A stretch of 64,000 bases of DNA from Ceratorhiza oryzae-sativae (GCA_030998015.1 JARWMV010000022.1:124001-188000), one strand, 5' to 3'. Shown: positions 12,797 to 24,687, counted from the stretch's first letter. The notes: generated by a model not told the origin, from the sequence alone. A program made the numbers and translations.

Positions 12797-14311
12797 ATGT
12801 CCTCTCCTCTGGCCACGCCCAACGGCGAGCTCGAGCCGTTTCCGTCGCTCGAGGCTGCTGCCGCGCCGCCGCCCGCGACGACCGCGGCTGGGGAATCGGC
12901 CTCGTCCCGGGTGGTGGTGGACGAGGCGCGGCGGAGATGCGAGGACCGGTGCACGGCCGACGCCGATCTGCGCGAGTCGCTCGGAAAGCTGATCGAGCTG
13001 TGCGAAACCCTCGTGCGCATTTCCCGTCCTCCACGCGTTGCCGCCGCTCATGCCCGGACAGACGTCGCGCGTGCAGACGCTCGAGCCGCAGATTGTCGAT
13101 CTCCAGACGTCGCTCACGCTCACGCAGTCCAACCTCACGCTCTCCCTCGCAAACACCGAGATGCTCGAAGACGCCCTCCGGTCCAACGCCCAGTCGCGCG
13201 ACGTCGGCTGGCGGCGGTCCGACTCCACCTCGCGTCGCCCAGTCGCCGCCAGCATGTCCTACCCCTCCGCCGCCGAACACGCCAAGATCGTCGTCTCCGC
13301 CCCCACCCCTGCCACGCCTCAGAGCCCAGCGACGACGCCCACGTCGCCGCCCATGCCCTCCGAAGGCCGCTTCTTCAAGTTCCGCTTTGGCGCCAAAACA
13401 CCCTCGCCCACCTCCCCCGCATACTCCCAACAACAGACCCAACCCGGCCATCTGACATCCGCATCGCTCCCCTCGCTCGGCCTTTCCATCGAGGACGAGG
13501 CCCGGGCCAAGCAGCTCGAAGAGCTCGCGAGCAAGCAGGAATCCCTCAAACTCAAAGCCTCGGAGATCGACGCCCGACACCAAGAGCTCATCGAACTGGA
13601 AAAGAAGATCAAGGCCAGAGAAGAAGAGGTTGAAACCCTATTGAAGGAACGCGAGGCCGAGCTCGAAAAGGTCCGACAAGAGCTGCAAAAGGAAAAGGAG
13701 ACTTGTCGGGAATTGGAACAGGACAAGGCCCGTGTCCAGGATGAGATTGAAACATTGACGCAGTCATTGTTCGAAGAGGCAGGTCGCCCGCATTTGATCA
13801 AGAGATTGGACATTGAGTTTGATAGCAGGCAAACAACATGGTTGCAGTCGAGCGCAGACGTATGGCCGAAGTCGAGGCCCTGCTTCGTGAGACTGAGGAA
13901 GAGCGCGACGCGGTACGGGGCGCGATGCGTGTCGTCGAGGGCGAAAACGGCCGTCTCCGCGAACTGTCTGCTCAGGGTCGGTCCTCAGGCGAAAGCACAC
14001 GGCCATCTCCCGCAGACGAACCTGCCCCGAGCCCCATCACCCCACCCCGCCCTGGGTCTAGCCACTCGAGTCACGAAGGTGATCGGTCGATCCTAACAGA
14101 CAAGGAAGCCGACCCCGCACTCTCCAGCGGTGTCGGGTCTATAAACATTTCGACAGACGTCCTCCCGCCGGACCTCCCTCTGCTACCAGAAGGCACCCCC
14201 GACCCATGGAAAGCGCAGACACCGTCCGGGGCTTCCCCCAAGACCCCTCCCCGCATTCATGCGCTGCCCACCGAGACATCACCCTGGGCTGAAAGTCGGG
14301 CTTCGTCATGA
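12797..14311 (+). CDS. Sec2-domain Rab GDP/GTP exchange factor
   Basis: The model is join(12797..13012,13062..13778,13829..14311), 471 residues. Sec2-family proteins activate Sec4/Rab8-type GTPases on secretory vesicles through a long parallel coiled coil. Visible are a Pro/Ala-rich N-terminus, a first coiled coil around residues 50-110, a Pro/Ser-rich linker, then a long heptad-rich coiled coil (about 160-350) ending in the Sec2 signature TLTQSLFEEANNMVA and a following VVEGEN block. The C-terminal third is Pro/Ser-rich and disordered. Keeping the EEANNMV signature requires a GC-AG intron at 13779-13828. The start is 136 bp after the eL28 stop on the same strand. Confidence 0.85.
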
Positions 14312-15574
14312 GATACCTATCTATTCATTCTCTGTCATCAGCCCACGTATGTATCGCAGCTATCCTGTAGCAGATTATTTTCCCTCGAATTATGTCAAGT
14401 CACAATTAGCGCAGTCACGTGTTTTCGAGCTGTCCAACATCTGCCACAATTTCCATCCGCGATCACCACAGAATTGCATCTGAGACCTAATCCATTCACG
14501 CTCGCCTACCCACCCACCCCTACTCCTGGCAAGCAGAGAAATCCAGAGAATTTTCCGGGCACAGGGGGCCAATCTCCCAAGCACACAATAGTGCATATCC
14601 TGGGACCGTGCCTCAGGGCAAGCTCTGTTGGTTCAAGACGTTGAACGCGTTTGACGCCATGATATAAGTGGAATCATGCAAGATAGATCCGTAATACGCA
14701 TATATGCGGAAAAACGATCACATTAGAGTCTTGAATGCAGCCCACCGTCCCTGTGTGGAGACAGGGACAAGTGTATCGTCTAGAGACATGGCCACCCTTG
14801 ACCGGGAAACGGTGGTACTGGTGTCCTGTATGTTCATGTACTGTCGTCATCATGGAGAGCCTTGTTTCTTGGGTTGGCATTGGCCAGACTAGCTGGTTTA
14901 ACGAATCAACCTCGGCGTTCAGCTTTCCAACAGCAAATCATCCTTCCATTCGCCGGTAAAACCCAGCGTGTAACATCAGAGTGTTTGATATCAATGGTGC
15001 AATAGGTAAATGTCAAGTGACGTTGTTTCATAACCATAGAATGTTTCATCCTCGGGGCGCTACCTGCATCAGGATCAACAAGCTAGCTGCAAAAGGGAGC
15101 ATACAATCGAACCTCAGTTTCTATCCCGAATGCCTGAAAACGCGAGCGTATTATGTGGACGATTTGTACCATCGAATGGTGCCTTCAGATTCGTTCGGGC
15201 AATAAAAAGAGAAAAGCGTTGGGCAGGGGGTCCTTGCAAAACCCGAGATCACCCAGACCATAATGAAGTGTGAGTCAATGTCATTCCATTAATTGTGTTT
15301 AAATATTACAAACTGCAAACGAGAATATCTTGACACGGGTATAGGGGCGTACGAACGCCACCCTGTGCGGTTTCTTCCCGTCTTTGCAACGTCCGGGGGT
15401 AAATTTCTCAAAGTACGTCAGCGAATCTCGCCAGGTAAGCTATTTGCGGGCAACAGATATTCACCAAATCATTCTCCTGGATAGCGTTCTTGTGATGGGC
15501 TGGCGCCTGTTCCCTCCGAAATTCAGACAAATCCAGCGCATCGGGGCTGTGTCAAAAGTGTCAAGTACCCGACC
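14312..15574. other. Intergenic, no gene seen; one GTCACGTG at 14414-14421
   Basis: Both strands hold only short frames without family resemblance. A single GTCACGTG lies about 100 bp after the Sec2-like stop. Confidence 0.5.
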
Positions 15575-16533
15575 ATGTCTCGGCCACGCGTTGACTCTAT
15601 ATTTCACCCAGCCCCTCATCTATGGGCATCAAACGAGTGGCTACGTCCCTTGCGACTCAGAGCAATGGACGCTTCTGCTCTCCCTCCACGTACTTGGTAT
15701 TTCATTCTTGAGCTGCAAGATTCAGTCAGCAAAATCCAGACTATTTTGAATCAGCTCGGGACCGTAGTCGACGATTTGAATAATACCAAAGACGAGATCC
15801 AGACGTGGGTAGCCTTAACATTGTGCGAGCGAGCATTCCATTTGACCCCCTCGTCAGCCATCTTTCTCAGCCCGTAGCTTGTCGCATAGATTCTGCCTGT
15901 GACGTTTGTGTCCGCGATACCCTCCAAGCCCTGGACTGTGCCTCAGCGCTCTTGTCAAAGCACCAGGAATTAGCTCTATTTTTCAGTCAGCCGGGTCGGC
16001 CAACTCTTATCGCTCGGATCCTCATCCAGGAGCTCAATGAAATTTCAGACGACTTTTTCGTTGCCATTTCTGCATTGAAAGACTCTATTCATGCAATTCA
16101 CGGCGACATCGAACGCTTAGGAAACACTCCTGCCCCTGAGCCCTGGTGGTGGAGCGCCATGGGATGGCTCAGTGACGGCCTGACGGTTGCTGGGGGTATC
16201 CTAGCACTTATACCTGGCTTGAACGTCGTCGGTGCGGCATTGAGTCTCTCGTCCGCAATAGTTGGGGCTGTCCATGATCACCTCGGTACGAAAAACGCGA
16301 ACAACGTCTTCCAAATGACCGCTCACCGACTCTCGGGGACCGAGGAGACTCTTGAGAACATAATTGCGTTGCATATCGGGCTGGAGCAAACCACAGGTCG
16401 GGCTATATATATGCTGGACGACGAATATGCGATAAATCGTGTCATCAGGTCAGCCTCTCCTTTGCAACCTCCAGTTCAATCCTTAGTGATGTTTACATGG
16501 CAAGATATAATGCTACAGAGGGTCCTTGAGTGA
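15575..16533 (+). CDS. Unrecognised protein with amphipathic helices and a hydrophobic hairpin
   Basis: The model is join(15575..15808,15871..16533), about 298 residues; the first exon phase closes over a 62-nt intron. An alternative start is the ATG of MDASALPP at about 15665, and the last 28 residues may instead be spliced at 16449. I do not recognise the family. The N-terminal 170 residues are predicted helical (heptad-like LELQDSVSKIQTILNQL, later SALKDSIHAIHGDIERL). A Trp-rich turn (PEPWWWSAMGWL) leads into a hydrophobic Gly/Ala-rich stretch at about residues 180-214 that could fold as a membrane hairpin, followed by another helical segment. The arrangement of helices around a central hydrophobic hairpin recalls helical membrane-inserting proteins, but that is only a shape argument. 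Confidence 0.55.
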
Positions 16534-16865
16534 GCTTGGGACTGGCTGATTCCGCCGAGCTAATCTTGGTGGAAAAACTCGACGTTCGAGTCAAACTGTT
16601 GGTTTTCTCCAGTGAATTCAATAAATGGGCTGAGGATACGTAGGCCAAGCCACACAATAGCCACAGTCATGTTTACTACAAGGCACTTAATGTAAATGGT
16701 CTGCCTGAATGTTCCCGATATTCGAGGTGTAAGGATTCGCCAGCCTGGTAGGAATGTAACCCAAATTGCGTAACTGGTTTGTTTGACGCATATATGAACT
16801 GCATCAAGGCGAGAGCGTGCATGGGATTTATAGGTATGATTACATAGAAGAGCAAAGGGACACGC
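16534..16865. other. Intergenic, no gene seen
   Basis: This is a short convergent gap between the hairpin protein and the 3' end of eL21. Confidence 0.5.
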
Positions 16866-17496
16866 CTAGATGGTTGTCTCGTACGGTACGGGCACGAGTG
16901 TTTGGGGGGTGTTGTCCTTTGTGGACAGGGTGTATCCTGCACGGGGCAGACCTGGCACTCGCTTCATCGAGATCTTCTCTGCAGGGGGCTTAGTACAAAA
17001 AAAAAATGGAACTAGCAAGGCAGCCACGTACCGCCCTTTTCCTTTGCCTCTTTGGATGTGATAGCGTTGGCCTTGACGCGGGTCAAAAAGTCCTGTCGCG
17101 AATTAGAATGGCGGATGTGCTCGACCCGGAGGTTCACCCTCTTCTCGAGGTACCTGTTGCCGACGACCTTCTTCACAATGACCCCAACGGCGCGGGGGGT
17201 GACGTTGTAGATGATACCGGTTCGTCTGTCCGGCCATCATCAGCCCGAGTTGATCGTGTAATGTGACAGACGCACCCATGGTAGAACTTGTGGGGCATGC
17301 CCTTTTGCTGGGCAGCATTGGCTTTGATGTCGACAATGTCGCCGATACGGTAGGGCACGACAAATGTCGAGAGCTTTACGGGGCCATGCTCTGCGCTGGG
17401 TCAGCCAAGGTCATGACACGCGGAGATGAGCTCACCCTTAAAGCCCCGCTTGAACATATGGCGGGTGCGCGCGCGGTAACCAAACGAGTGCGGCAT
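16866..17496 (-). CDS. RPL21: 60S ribosomal protein eL21
   Basis: The model is complement(join(16866..16978,17032..17225,17276..17390,17436..17496)), 160 residues, the usual family length, all phases closing. The N-terminus MPHSFGYRARTRHMFKRGF, the central KGMPHKFYHGRTG block, RAVGVIVKK, VNLRVEHIRHS and the C-terminal PVPYETTI are diagnostic of eL21, a large-subunit protein near the 5S rRNA. It is transcribed divergently from uS4, sharing a 211-bp promoter. Confidence 0.95.
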
Positions 17497-17707
17497 CTTG
17501 TTGTCTGGTCGCTGTCAGCACTGGCTCGCTCCCCGCGCCAGACAACTTACTTTAGGGATGTCGAAGAGGCGAGGGACCGGATGCAATCCGAACCCGGGCT
17601 CCGGTCGAGTGGCGCCTGGTGCTGCACAGTACCCCTGAGCGAGTCCGGATCCAAATGTGTGTATCCGGCCACTTTGATTCTCCGTCGCCGACAATCCGCA
17701 AGACACC
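17497..17707. promoter_or_regulatory. Shared promoter of the divergent ribosomal pair eL21 and uS4
   Basis: There are 211 bp between the two start codons. No GTCACGTG is present, in contrast to other divergent promoters here. On the eL21 side a GTAAGT at about 17545-17550 (reverse strand) could start a 5'UTR intron ending just before the ATG. Confidence 0.45.
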
Positions 17708-18628
17708 ATGCCCAGGTGAGACCCATGTCTGCACGGGCTGCAAGACGGGTGTGAGCTCACTGGGCCGCCCAATGCCGACACCACAACACACGATGCTGAC
17801 CGTTTAAAAAGGGCCCCCAGGAACCACAGCAAGACGTGAGTGCACCTGATTTCGGTGCAGACGAGTGCTGACTCGGCTCCAGCTACAAGGTCCCCCGGCG
17901 TCCGTTCGAGTCTGCCCGCCTCGATGCCGAGCTCAAGGTGGGTAGCCCTGGACTCATACGAGCGATGGCTGACGGGATGTAGCTCGCCGGCGAGTATGGC
18001 CTCCGCAACAAGCGCGAGATTTGGCGCATCTCGCTCGTCCTGTCCAAGATTCGTCGCGCTGCCCGCGAGCTTTTGAAACTCGAGGCCAAGGACCCCAAGC
18101 GTCTGTTCGAGGGTAGGTATCTCCGCTTGAAGCTATCACATCGCTCACTGGAGTGACTCAGGTAATGCTCTCATTCGTCGTCTGGTCCGCATCGGTGTGC
18201 TCGACGAGACACGCATGCGTCTGGATTACGTGCTCGCCCTCAAGATTGAGGACTTTTTGGAACGCCGACTTCAGACCCAGGTCTTCAAGTCCGGCTTGGC
18301 CAAGAGCATCCACCATGCGCGTGTGCTCATCCGCCAGAGGCACATTCGGTTTGTTCATCCTTGTCATAAAGAATTGATATAATAATCTGAATCGGCGGGC
18401 AGTGTTGGAAAGCAGATCGTCAATGTTCCCTCGTTTGTCGTTCGCCTAGACTCGCAAAAGGTGCGTTCCTTGAATAATTTTCTTCACTCTTCGCTCACAC
18501 GATCCCAGCACATCGACTTTGCCCTTACTTCACCATACGGTGGCGGACGCAAGGGTCGTGTACACCGCAAGCGTGCGGCAGCAGCAGCCAACAAAGAGGC
18601 TGGTGGAGACGAGGAGGAAGAAGAGTAG
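17708..18628 (+). CDS. RPS9: 40S ribosomal protein uS4 (S9)
   Basis: The model is join(17708..17715,17812..17835,17883..17937,17983..18112,18162..18348,18403..18460,18509..18628), 193 residues, all phases closing. uS4 is an early-binding small-subunit protein that helps set decoding fidelity. Clear blocks are [43 protein letters not shown], the S4 RNA-binding segment [15 protein letters not shown], and [15 protein letters not shown]. It ends in an acidic tail [10 protein letters not shown]. The start relies on an 8-nt first exon (ATGCCCAG) with a good GTGAGA donor, giving an N-terminus [13 protein letters not shown]. Confidence 0.95.
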
Positions 18629-19679
18629 ACATCTTGTCATTCGATCGAGGTCTGGCCGGGAGGCGCGTCGAGTCTATGTTGTACGCTCGAAAATGTATCA
18701 TCTTATGCATTTTATCATGCTCGTTTACCTTTTGAATTCAACCTGGTGCGGTTTCGTCATCCATCCTGTTGGGCGCTCATCAACACCGATCTAGTCTTAT
18801 ATTTGAAGAATCGTGTATGCACTAAAATAAAAGAACCCAAGACAGGATCCTTCCTATGTGTCCTGGATGAGCCATTTTCTTATTGTATATTCCGGCCGTG
18901 CTATAATTTTCATCGAAATGAAGATCCGTGAGGTACTCGTTCAAGTTAATAAGACTCTCAATTTGGATGTACCGCGTTCCGATAGCATGTTGTTGACCCT
19001 CTGTTGGTCTTTTGTGCGTTCTAAATGCCAGAAGTTTATACCTTGCCTCTAGTTCAGGGACACCTTAGGAATATCTTCTTTGAAGACTAAATGCGCAAGG
19101 ATGCTCAAGAGTGCCAGAACTGGTGGTAGCTGGCGGATTCACACTTCCTATCAATTAGCTCCACAGCTACTTGGGTCCTTGAACGCTAACGTCAGTTAAA
19201 TATGCCGAGGCGTACGGTTTATTGATTCGAACCAGCTCAGCAACGTCAAGTTCCCGCCCCACCCCATGACGATATTAAATGACCGTCTTGTAGCGTCTTT
19301 ATTGCCTGCTCACACGTTGGGTTTTGTGCGCGGGCTTGGACACATGTAAGCCGCAAGGAAGGGTTGAATTATTATTACTACCTATCCAGACCAACATCAA
19401 TAACTTGCGTTTGCGAGATTTTTTGACTGATTACACATGTCCAGATTATCGTTCCGATGTTGTTGCACACATCGACGAGGAAGGAATGATATGAAACAAC
19501 TACGGAATCTTGTATTGTGAATAATCCAGAGATAGAGCACTTGAGCCTGGTGAGTGTTTGACGCCCAAAAGCCAAATTCCAGGTATTATGACACGTGACC
19601 TTCGATCTTTTTGCATCTACGCAGTGATGGTGAGTAGATCCTCGAGGGGTACACAATGGATTAACGTCCTGTAATATAG
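18629..19679. other. Intergenic with the uL10m promoter; GTCACGTG box at 19592-19599 (reverse strand)
   Basis: No gene is seen in about 950 bp. ACACGTGACC (GGTCACGTGT on the reverse strand) lies about 85 bp before the uL10m start. An ATG at 19627 followed by GTGAGT could be a tiny upstream coding exon spliced to 19680. Confidence 0.5.
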
Positions 19680-20417
19680 ATGAAAAAATATCCCAGCCGC
19701 ATGCCGGCTGCATCTGTGATATCTAGGCGAACATTGACGACTGCCATCCCTCTATCTCCTCCGAAGCCTCCAAAGCCGCCCCCACCACCTGCAGACCCCA
19801 ACAGAACATACACTTCTCGGAAGTCCGCACTGTATTCTGAATACGAGCGCGTTCTGCGCGGCTCCTCTCTTCTACTTGTTCTTGGCTACGAGAACTTTAG
19901 TGTGGCTAAATTCACGGCGCTCCGCAAGGAACTTGCGAGAGTCAAGCCTAGCCATAACGACTCTGCTCCAGTCAAGCTATCCGTCATCCGTCACGCAATA
20001 TTTGGCGCTGCTGTTAAATCAATCGAACCTGGCGCGAACCCGCTGCTGTCTACAGTTCAAGGCCCTGCTGCTATTTTGGCTTTCACGACACTTGACCCGC
20101 CCCAGCTCAAATCTATCCTGCGCACCCTAGACCGAGCATTGCCAAAATCTAAACCAGCACAAGATTCTTTGCCGACTCCCCTCATTCGGATCATCGGGGC
20201 GTACGTTGATGGCCGAGTACTCAAGCCTGAGGCCGTTCAGAGTCTTTCAAATTTGCCAACCTTAGATACGCTAAGAGCACAATTGGTTGGCTTGTTGAGC
20301 TCACCCGCCGCTCAACTCGCTGCCGTTCTCGACCAGGCAAGGGGTGGGAGACTATCAAGAACATTGGAGGGACTAAGGGTCAGCCTGGAGGAGGGAATAA
20401 CAACAGAAGAAGCATAA
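19680..20417 (+). CDS. Mitochondrial large-subunit ribosomal protein uL10m
   Basis: This is an uninterrupted 245-residue frame. uL10 anchors the L7/L12 stalk that recruits translation factors. The N-terminus (MPAASVISRRTLTTAI after an upstream MKKYPSR) is basic and hydroxylated like a matrix-targeting sequence, followed by a Pro run (PPKPPKPPPPP). The L10 domain is recognisable in YEFSRVL-like YSEYERVLRGSSLLLVLGYENFSV, KFTALRKEL, the GAAVKSIEPG region, LLSTVQGPAAILAFT and IGAYVDGRVLKPEAV. The in-frame ATG at 19701 is an alternative start and fits a shorter presequence. Confidence 0.82.
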   Translation: MKKYPSRMPAASVISRRTLTTAIPLSPPKPPKPPPPPADPNRTYTSRKSALYSEYERVLRGSSLLLVLGYENFSVAKFTALRKELARVKPSHNDSAPVKLSVIRHAIFGAAVKSIEPGANPLLSTVQGPAAILAFTTLDPPQLKSILRTLDRALPKSKPAQDSLPTPLIRIIGAYVDGRVLKPEAVQSLSNLPTLDTLRAQLVGLLSSPAAQLAAVLDQARGGRLSRTLEGLRVSLEEGITTEEA

Positions 20418-21656
20418 ACTATATTCAATAACTCTCTCGTGATTCCCGTCAAGTGCATTAATTGATATCATAGTCATCCCCTACCATGTGCCAAATCTGG
20501 TATCTGCCCAATCACGCGAAAGGTTCTCATCCTTCCGATCAAGTATTTCACCCATGAAGGAATCGTGAGAGTATGCATGGCATACATGAATACACCACCC
20601 CTGAGGCATCCTGGTCCCTCTAAAACATTTCTCAAAAATCAGGCTAATTGAATGCCATAGAATCTTCATGGCCACCACTTGAACACTCGCCAGCTAGGTG
20701 ACCTAGTGATGTCGATTCCTGTCGTCATCTCCGTATATCTCCGTCAAAAGTGGAAAATCTAACTAGCTAGAACTAGCCCCATATGTCCAAGTAGGCTTTG
20801 GAGCACGCACTAGACTCAGAGCAGCGCCAGCCCCCGGCGCCGCTGGGGTCCGCTGAGCGCTCCGGAGCTCGTTTAGACACTGATGCACCATCGTGGGCTA
20901 GCTAGAGATTGGGGTATTGCACAGCGCAAACCGCAAATCGAATACTTGACCGTGTATACGTGAATAACCACATGGCCGTAGCATATACATTGCTGGATAC
21001 TATGCGCCTTCGCTCCATCCCTCTCCCGCTTGACCCATCAAATTCGCCATCCTTACTGCCTTTTACTCAGCATAGCACCAAGTTTATCACTGTCATGCGC
21101 ACGCCTTCTATTCAGCTGCCTTGTTTTCCCTCCCGCTAACCCAAGCAAGCTGGGGTGGCTCTTGCATAGCTCGGCCGCTCGGGCTCGCGTGACCTTCTCC
21201 CACACCGCCCCTGGTTCCCCCACACCGTCTCGCCAGCCCTACCACTCGCATAAAAATACACCAACAACTTAAGCATTATTACTATGTTAGCCACTACGTC
21301 GTTACAGGCTTAAGTCTGTAATTTTCTGCGATCGCCAATTACATGTTGGCGGTCGCGAAGAGTTTTTGCAACTAACCGGACGAGCACATACTAATATCCC
21401 AATGGATCGTTTTCAAATATTCCAATCTTCCGAGGCAGGAAGCTCCACTTTAGCAGGGCAAGCGGTCAAATTTGCGAATGAGAACCGTAAAGCATCTTCT
21501 CACCGGTATTTTATTACTTCTGTTTGCAGGGTACTTGCATTTTGTCACGGCCCGGTATGATGGAGACCACCATCCGGAAACCGAGGTATCATATGTGAAC
21601 ACACATGCACGTTATGCTAGCAATTCGAGTTCCGTCATTTGATTTCTCTAGCACTG
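20418..21656. other. Intergenic with repeat relics
   Basis: No gene is seen. Around 20690-20910 there are short palindromes (AGCTAGGTGACCTAG, CTAGCTAGAACTAG) and a segment sharing GGCTTTGGAGCAC and GAGCACGCACTAG with the inverted-repeat region near 11.0-11.5 kb. Confidence 0.5.
20790..20850. repeat. Fragment related to the 10.6-11.5 kb repeat family
   Basis: GAGCACGCACTAG at about 20808 also occurs at about 11034 in the right arm of the inverted repeat, and GGCTTTGGAGCAC at about 20796 recurs at about 11466. Similarity fades outside these blocks. Confidence 0.4.
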
Positions 21657-21664
21657 TATAAAAG
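21657..21664 (+). promoter_or_regulatory. TATA box of the GMC oxidoreductase gene
   Basis: TATAAAAG lies 40 bp before the start codon at 21704, so the 5'UTR must be very short. Confidence 0.6.
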
Positions 21665-21703
21665 GTGAGCCCCATTTTCTCCCTCCAGTAGTCCTCATAC
21701 ACA

Positions 21704-24528
21704 ATGAAAGGTCTCTGTGTGCTCTTGGTGGTTACGATTGTTTCGGCTACGGCTGTCACACCGGCTCCGTACGATTATGTGATTGGTGAGCTTTGCGCCG
21801 CCCAGATTTCATTTGAAATCTTCTCATTGATGCTGGCACCTGTTTCAGTCGGAGGTGGAACCGCCGGCCTCGCAGTTGCAGCTCGTCTCTCTGAGAACCC
21901 AAATGTGAGCGTGGCCGTATTAGAGGCGGGGGGAACGTGCGTACACTTCATCATGTGAATGCCACTACACCAGCTCGCTAGGCTGACGCCGCATAGTGGG
22001 ATTGGAAAGTGCGTACCATGCTTCGTGTTTGCATAATCCTGACCTAACGCGGAATGGAAGCGCAAATATTACCGACTTGCGCAATCGCTATCTTCCGTTT
22101 GGCACTCAGGTCGACTGGGCGCTTCCAACAGTTCCCCAAACCGCAGCTGACAACCGGATTTATACTCATGTGCAAGGCAAGGTGCTTGGCGGCTCTTCTG
22201 CAATCAATGGCGCAGTCTACATCCGACCCTCCAAGGCTGAGTTTGTCGCCTTCGAAAAACTTGGAGCCAGCGGCTGGTCGTGGAACGCATTTCAAGCTGC
22301 TGCAAAGAAGAGCGAGAAGTTTACGATGCCATCAACCAAGATCGGCGGGGTTCAACCCGACCAGAGGAATCACGGATCCAGCGGGCCGGTGTCTGTTACC
22401 ATCCAGAATAATGTGTCAAGGTATGTATCCCAACCGCGCCGGACGTTGAAAGCTTGATGGAACATGGCACGTTAGCTTCTTTGAGAACACTGTTGTACAA
22501 ACGCTAAAGACTCTTGGTCATTATTTAAATCCGGACAACAACGGAGGCTCTCCCAATGGTGCTTCGCCAGTGCAAGTGGTGTGTATTTCTTCAGTAATTC
22601 ACGACTCGCACCAATAATTTCCGCGTTAGTCCGTCATGCCCAACAGTTACAATAGGTCATATTCTGCCAATGCATACTGTAAGTAACTCATTGCCGTTCA
22701 TGAACGGAATATTGACATTGCGTTCAGATTGGCCAAACGCCGGGAGGACTAACCTGCATGTGTTCACCGACTCTCTGGTCAGCAAAATCATTTGGAAGAA
22801 TAGCACCAGCGACGAGAACATTGTGGCTTCTGGGGTCGAATTTCTCAACGGAAACTCAGTCCAGACTATTGTAATTCGTCTAAGTTCCGATTACGTTTAC
22901 CGATGCCCTTACGCTGTTCTCACAGGGAGCGAAGAATGTGATTGTATCAGCCGGCGCCCTGCACACGCCAAAGGTACTGGAATTGAGTGGAATAGGCGAC
23001 TCAGCTATTCTACAAAGGTAGATTTTCCATACCACTTAACCTACTACGCTTACCACATTGCAATTCAGCCTCGGTATTCCCGTCATCGTGAACCTTCCCG
23101 GAGTTGGCAAGAACCTGCAAAATCGTACGTGTGCTTTGCACCCTGCATATATGTCTTTTTCTCACGCGAATCTCATGTCAGAGCTTGGTGTCTACGTACA
23201 ATACAGGCTGAAAAACGGATCGGTTACTTGTAAGCGTTTCGCGCTGATATTCGCTGGGCATGCTGATGACTTGGTCCCAATATCAAGTGGGTGCAGAAAC
23301 CCAAGCCCCAATCATCGAAATCGAACCAGCTCAAACCATCCTTTCTGCTGCCGACCTTGCACACTCTGACCGACTGCTTGCTAATAAGACTGGCGAGATA
23401 TCTCAGGAGCAGTTTGATATTATGAAAGATTTCATCAAGAGTGGAGTCGCACAAACCGAAATGAACTGGGTGAGCGAGGATATCCGCATCGTCTTAGTCA
23501 TCGGCTCAATGGTCTTGAGGCGTAGAGTTTGGTGAAAAATGCCGATGGCACGTTCTCGGTCCAGTTCTACACTACGGACTTGCACACCTTCTCCAGAGGT
23601 CAAGTAGTAAGCCATATCATCCAACCAGGTGGTCCGCTGCTAACCGATTTATCATAGCACGCTGCCTCGACCGATCCAACCATCAAACCCCGTCTAGATC
23701 CTAAATAGTAAGCCATCTAATGCTCTATTCCGAGATTTTCCTATCAACTTGCTTCAGTCTCTCTGTCGAGCATGATCTAGTGAGTCGGCTCATATTCTTG
23801 GAGCTGGGCCCGTGCCTAATATTTACATAGTGGTACCTGTCTCGCGCTGTCGCATATACTCGGAACATCACTGCCGCGGAGCCGCTGGCCAGCATTATTG
23901 AGTGTATGTACCGCGCTCATATCTACCCTATTTTGTCTAGAAAACCGATGGCACTGCACTGTAGCCGAGGTACTCCCTGGTAAAAACGTAACTACACCAG
24001 AACAGTTGGAGTCTTGGCTAAAAACCAACTTCCGGACCATGTACGTAGCTCTTTAGACACTACTCGATCGACTATGCCTGATTTGATAGTCTTGAAGGTC
24101 TCACTTTGTTGGGACTAGTGCAGCTGGTATACCTATCTCCATGTTTAGACTAGATGTCCACGCGCTAACAGCGGCTTGAAAACAGTACCCAGAGAGAAGG
24201 GGGGTGTTGTTGACCCCCAGACATTCAAAGTTGTAAGTGAATTATGATCAAATATCCTCCACGTATATACTCATTGAGGTATCATTATATAGTACGGGAC
24301 TCAGTGAGTTGGTGTCCAATATTGTCTAGGCTTCACATTTTCATCGTATTGGTTAGAAACGTACGAGTCATTGATGCTTCTACGGTCCCGCTCTTACCAG
24401 GAATCCACACCGAGGTAAGTAGCCGAGTTCTGCAAGCTGCAAATATACCCCGTCTCACAGCGTTGACTCTTCAGTCGTTGGTATATACGATCGCCGAATA
24501 CGCCTCGGAGCGCATCAAGTCGGGATAG
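21704..24528 (+). CDS. Secreted GMC oxidoreductase (aryl-alcohol oxidase-like), 21 exons
   Basis: The model is join(21704..21785,21849..21936,21997..22008,22061..22420,22476..22578,22630..22678,22728..22870,22926..23017,23069..23124,23182..23229,23288..23469,23526..23606,23658..23707,23758..23779,23831..23903,23965..24040,24098..24126,24186..24232,24293..24303,24357..24414,24475..24528): 1,716 nt, 571 residues, every phase closing. A signal peptide (MKGLCVLLVVTIVSATAVTP) precedes the FAD-binding GGGTAGLAVAARL motif. GMC signature 1 is at GKVLGGSSAINGAVYIRP and signature 2 at GAKNVIVSAGALHTPKVLELSGIG. The active-site His lies in SHFVGTSAA (GTC is usual, here GTS), and the second in PLLPGIHTE. 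Such enzymes oxidise alcohols and make H2O2 outside the cell; the substrate is not known. Micro-exons of 12, 11 and 22 nt are required. Confidence 0.9.
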
Positions 24529-24687
24529 CTGTCAAGCGAACACTGGCGGTTCGAAACGCCAGAGGATCCAAACACACGGCCCTGAACCCTCTGAATACAA
24601 AATTTCAATTCTTTTTGCTTGCATTAAAAGAGGCAGTGAGAGGCAAAACGTCAGCTCGGAATAGAAGAGCGAAGAAACCAGCAAGAA

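Noticed and set aside
12438..13583. 381-codon reverse-strand frame
   Set aside because: It overlaps the last exon of eL28 and most of the Sec2-like gene on the other strand, is Gly/Arg-rich, and mirrors GC-rich coding sequence.
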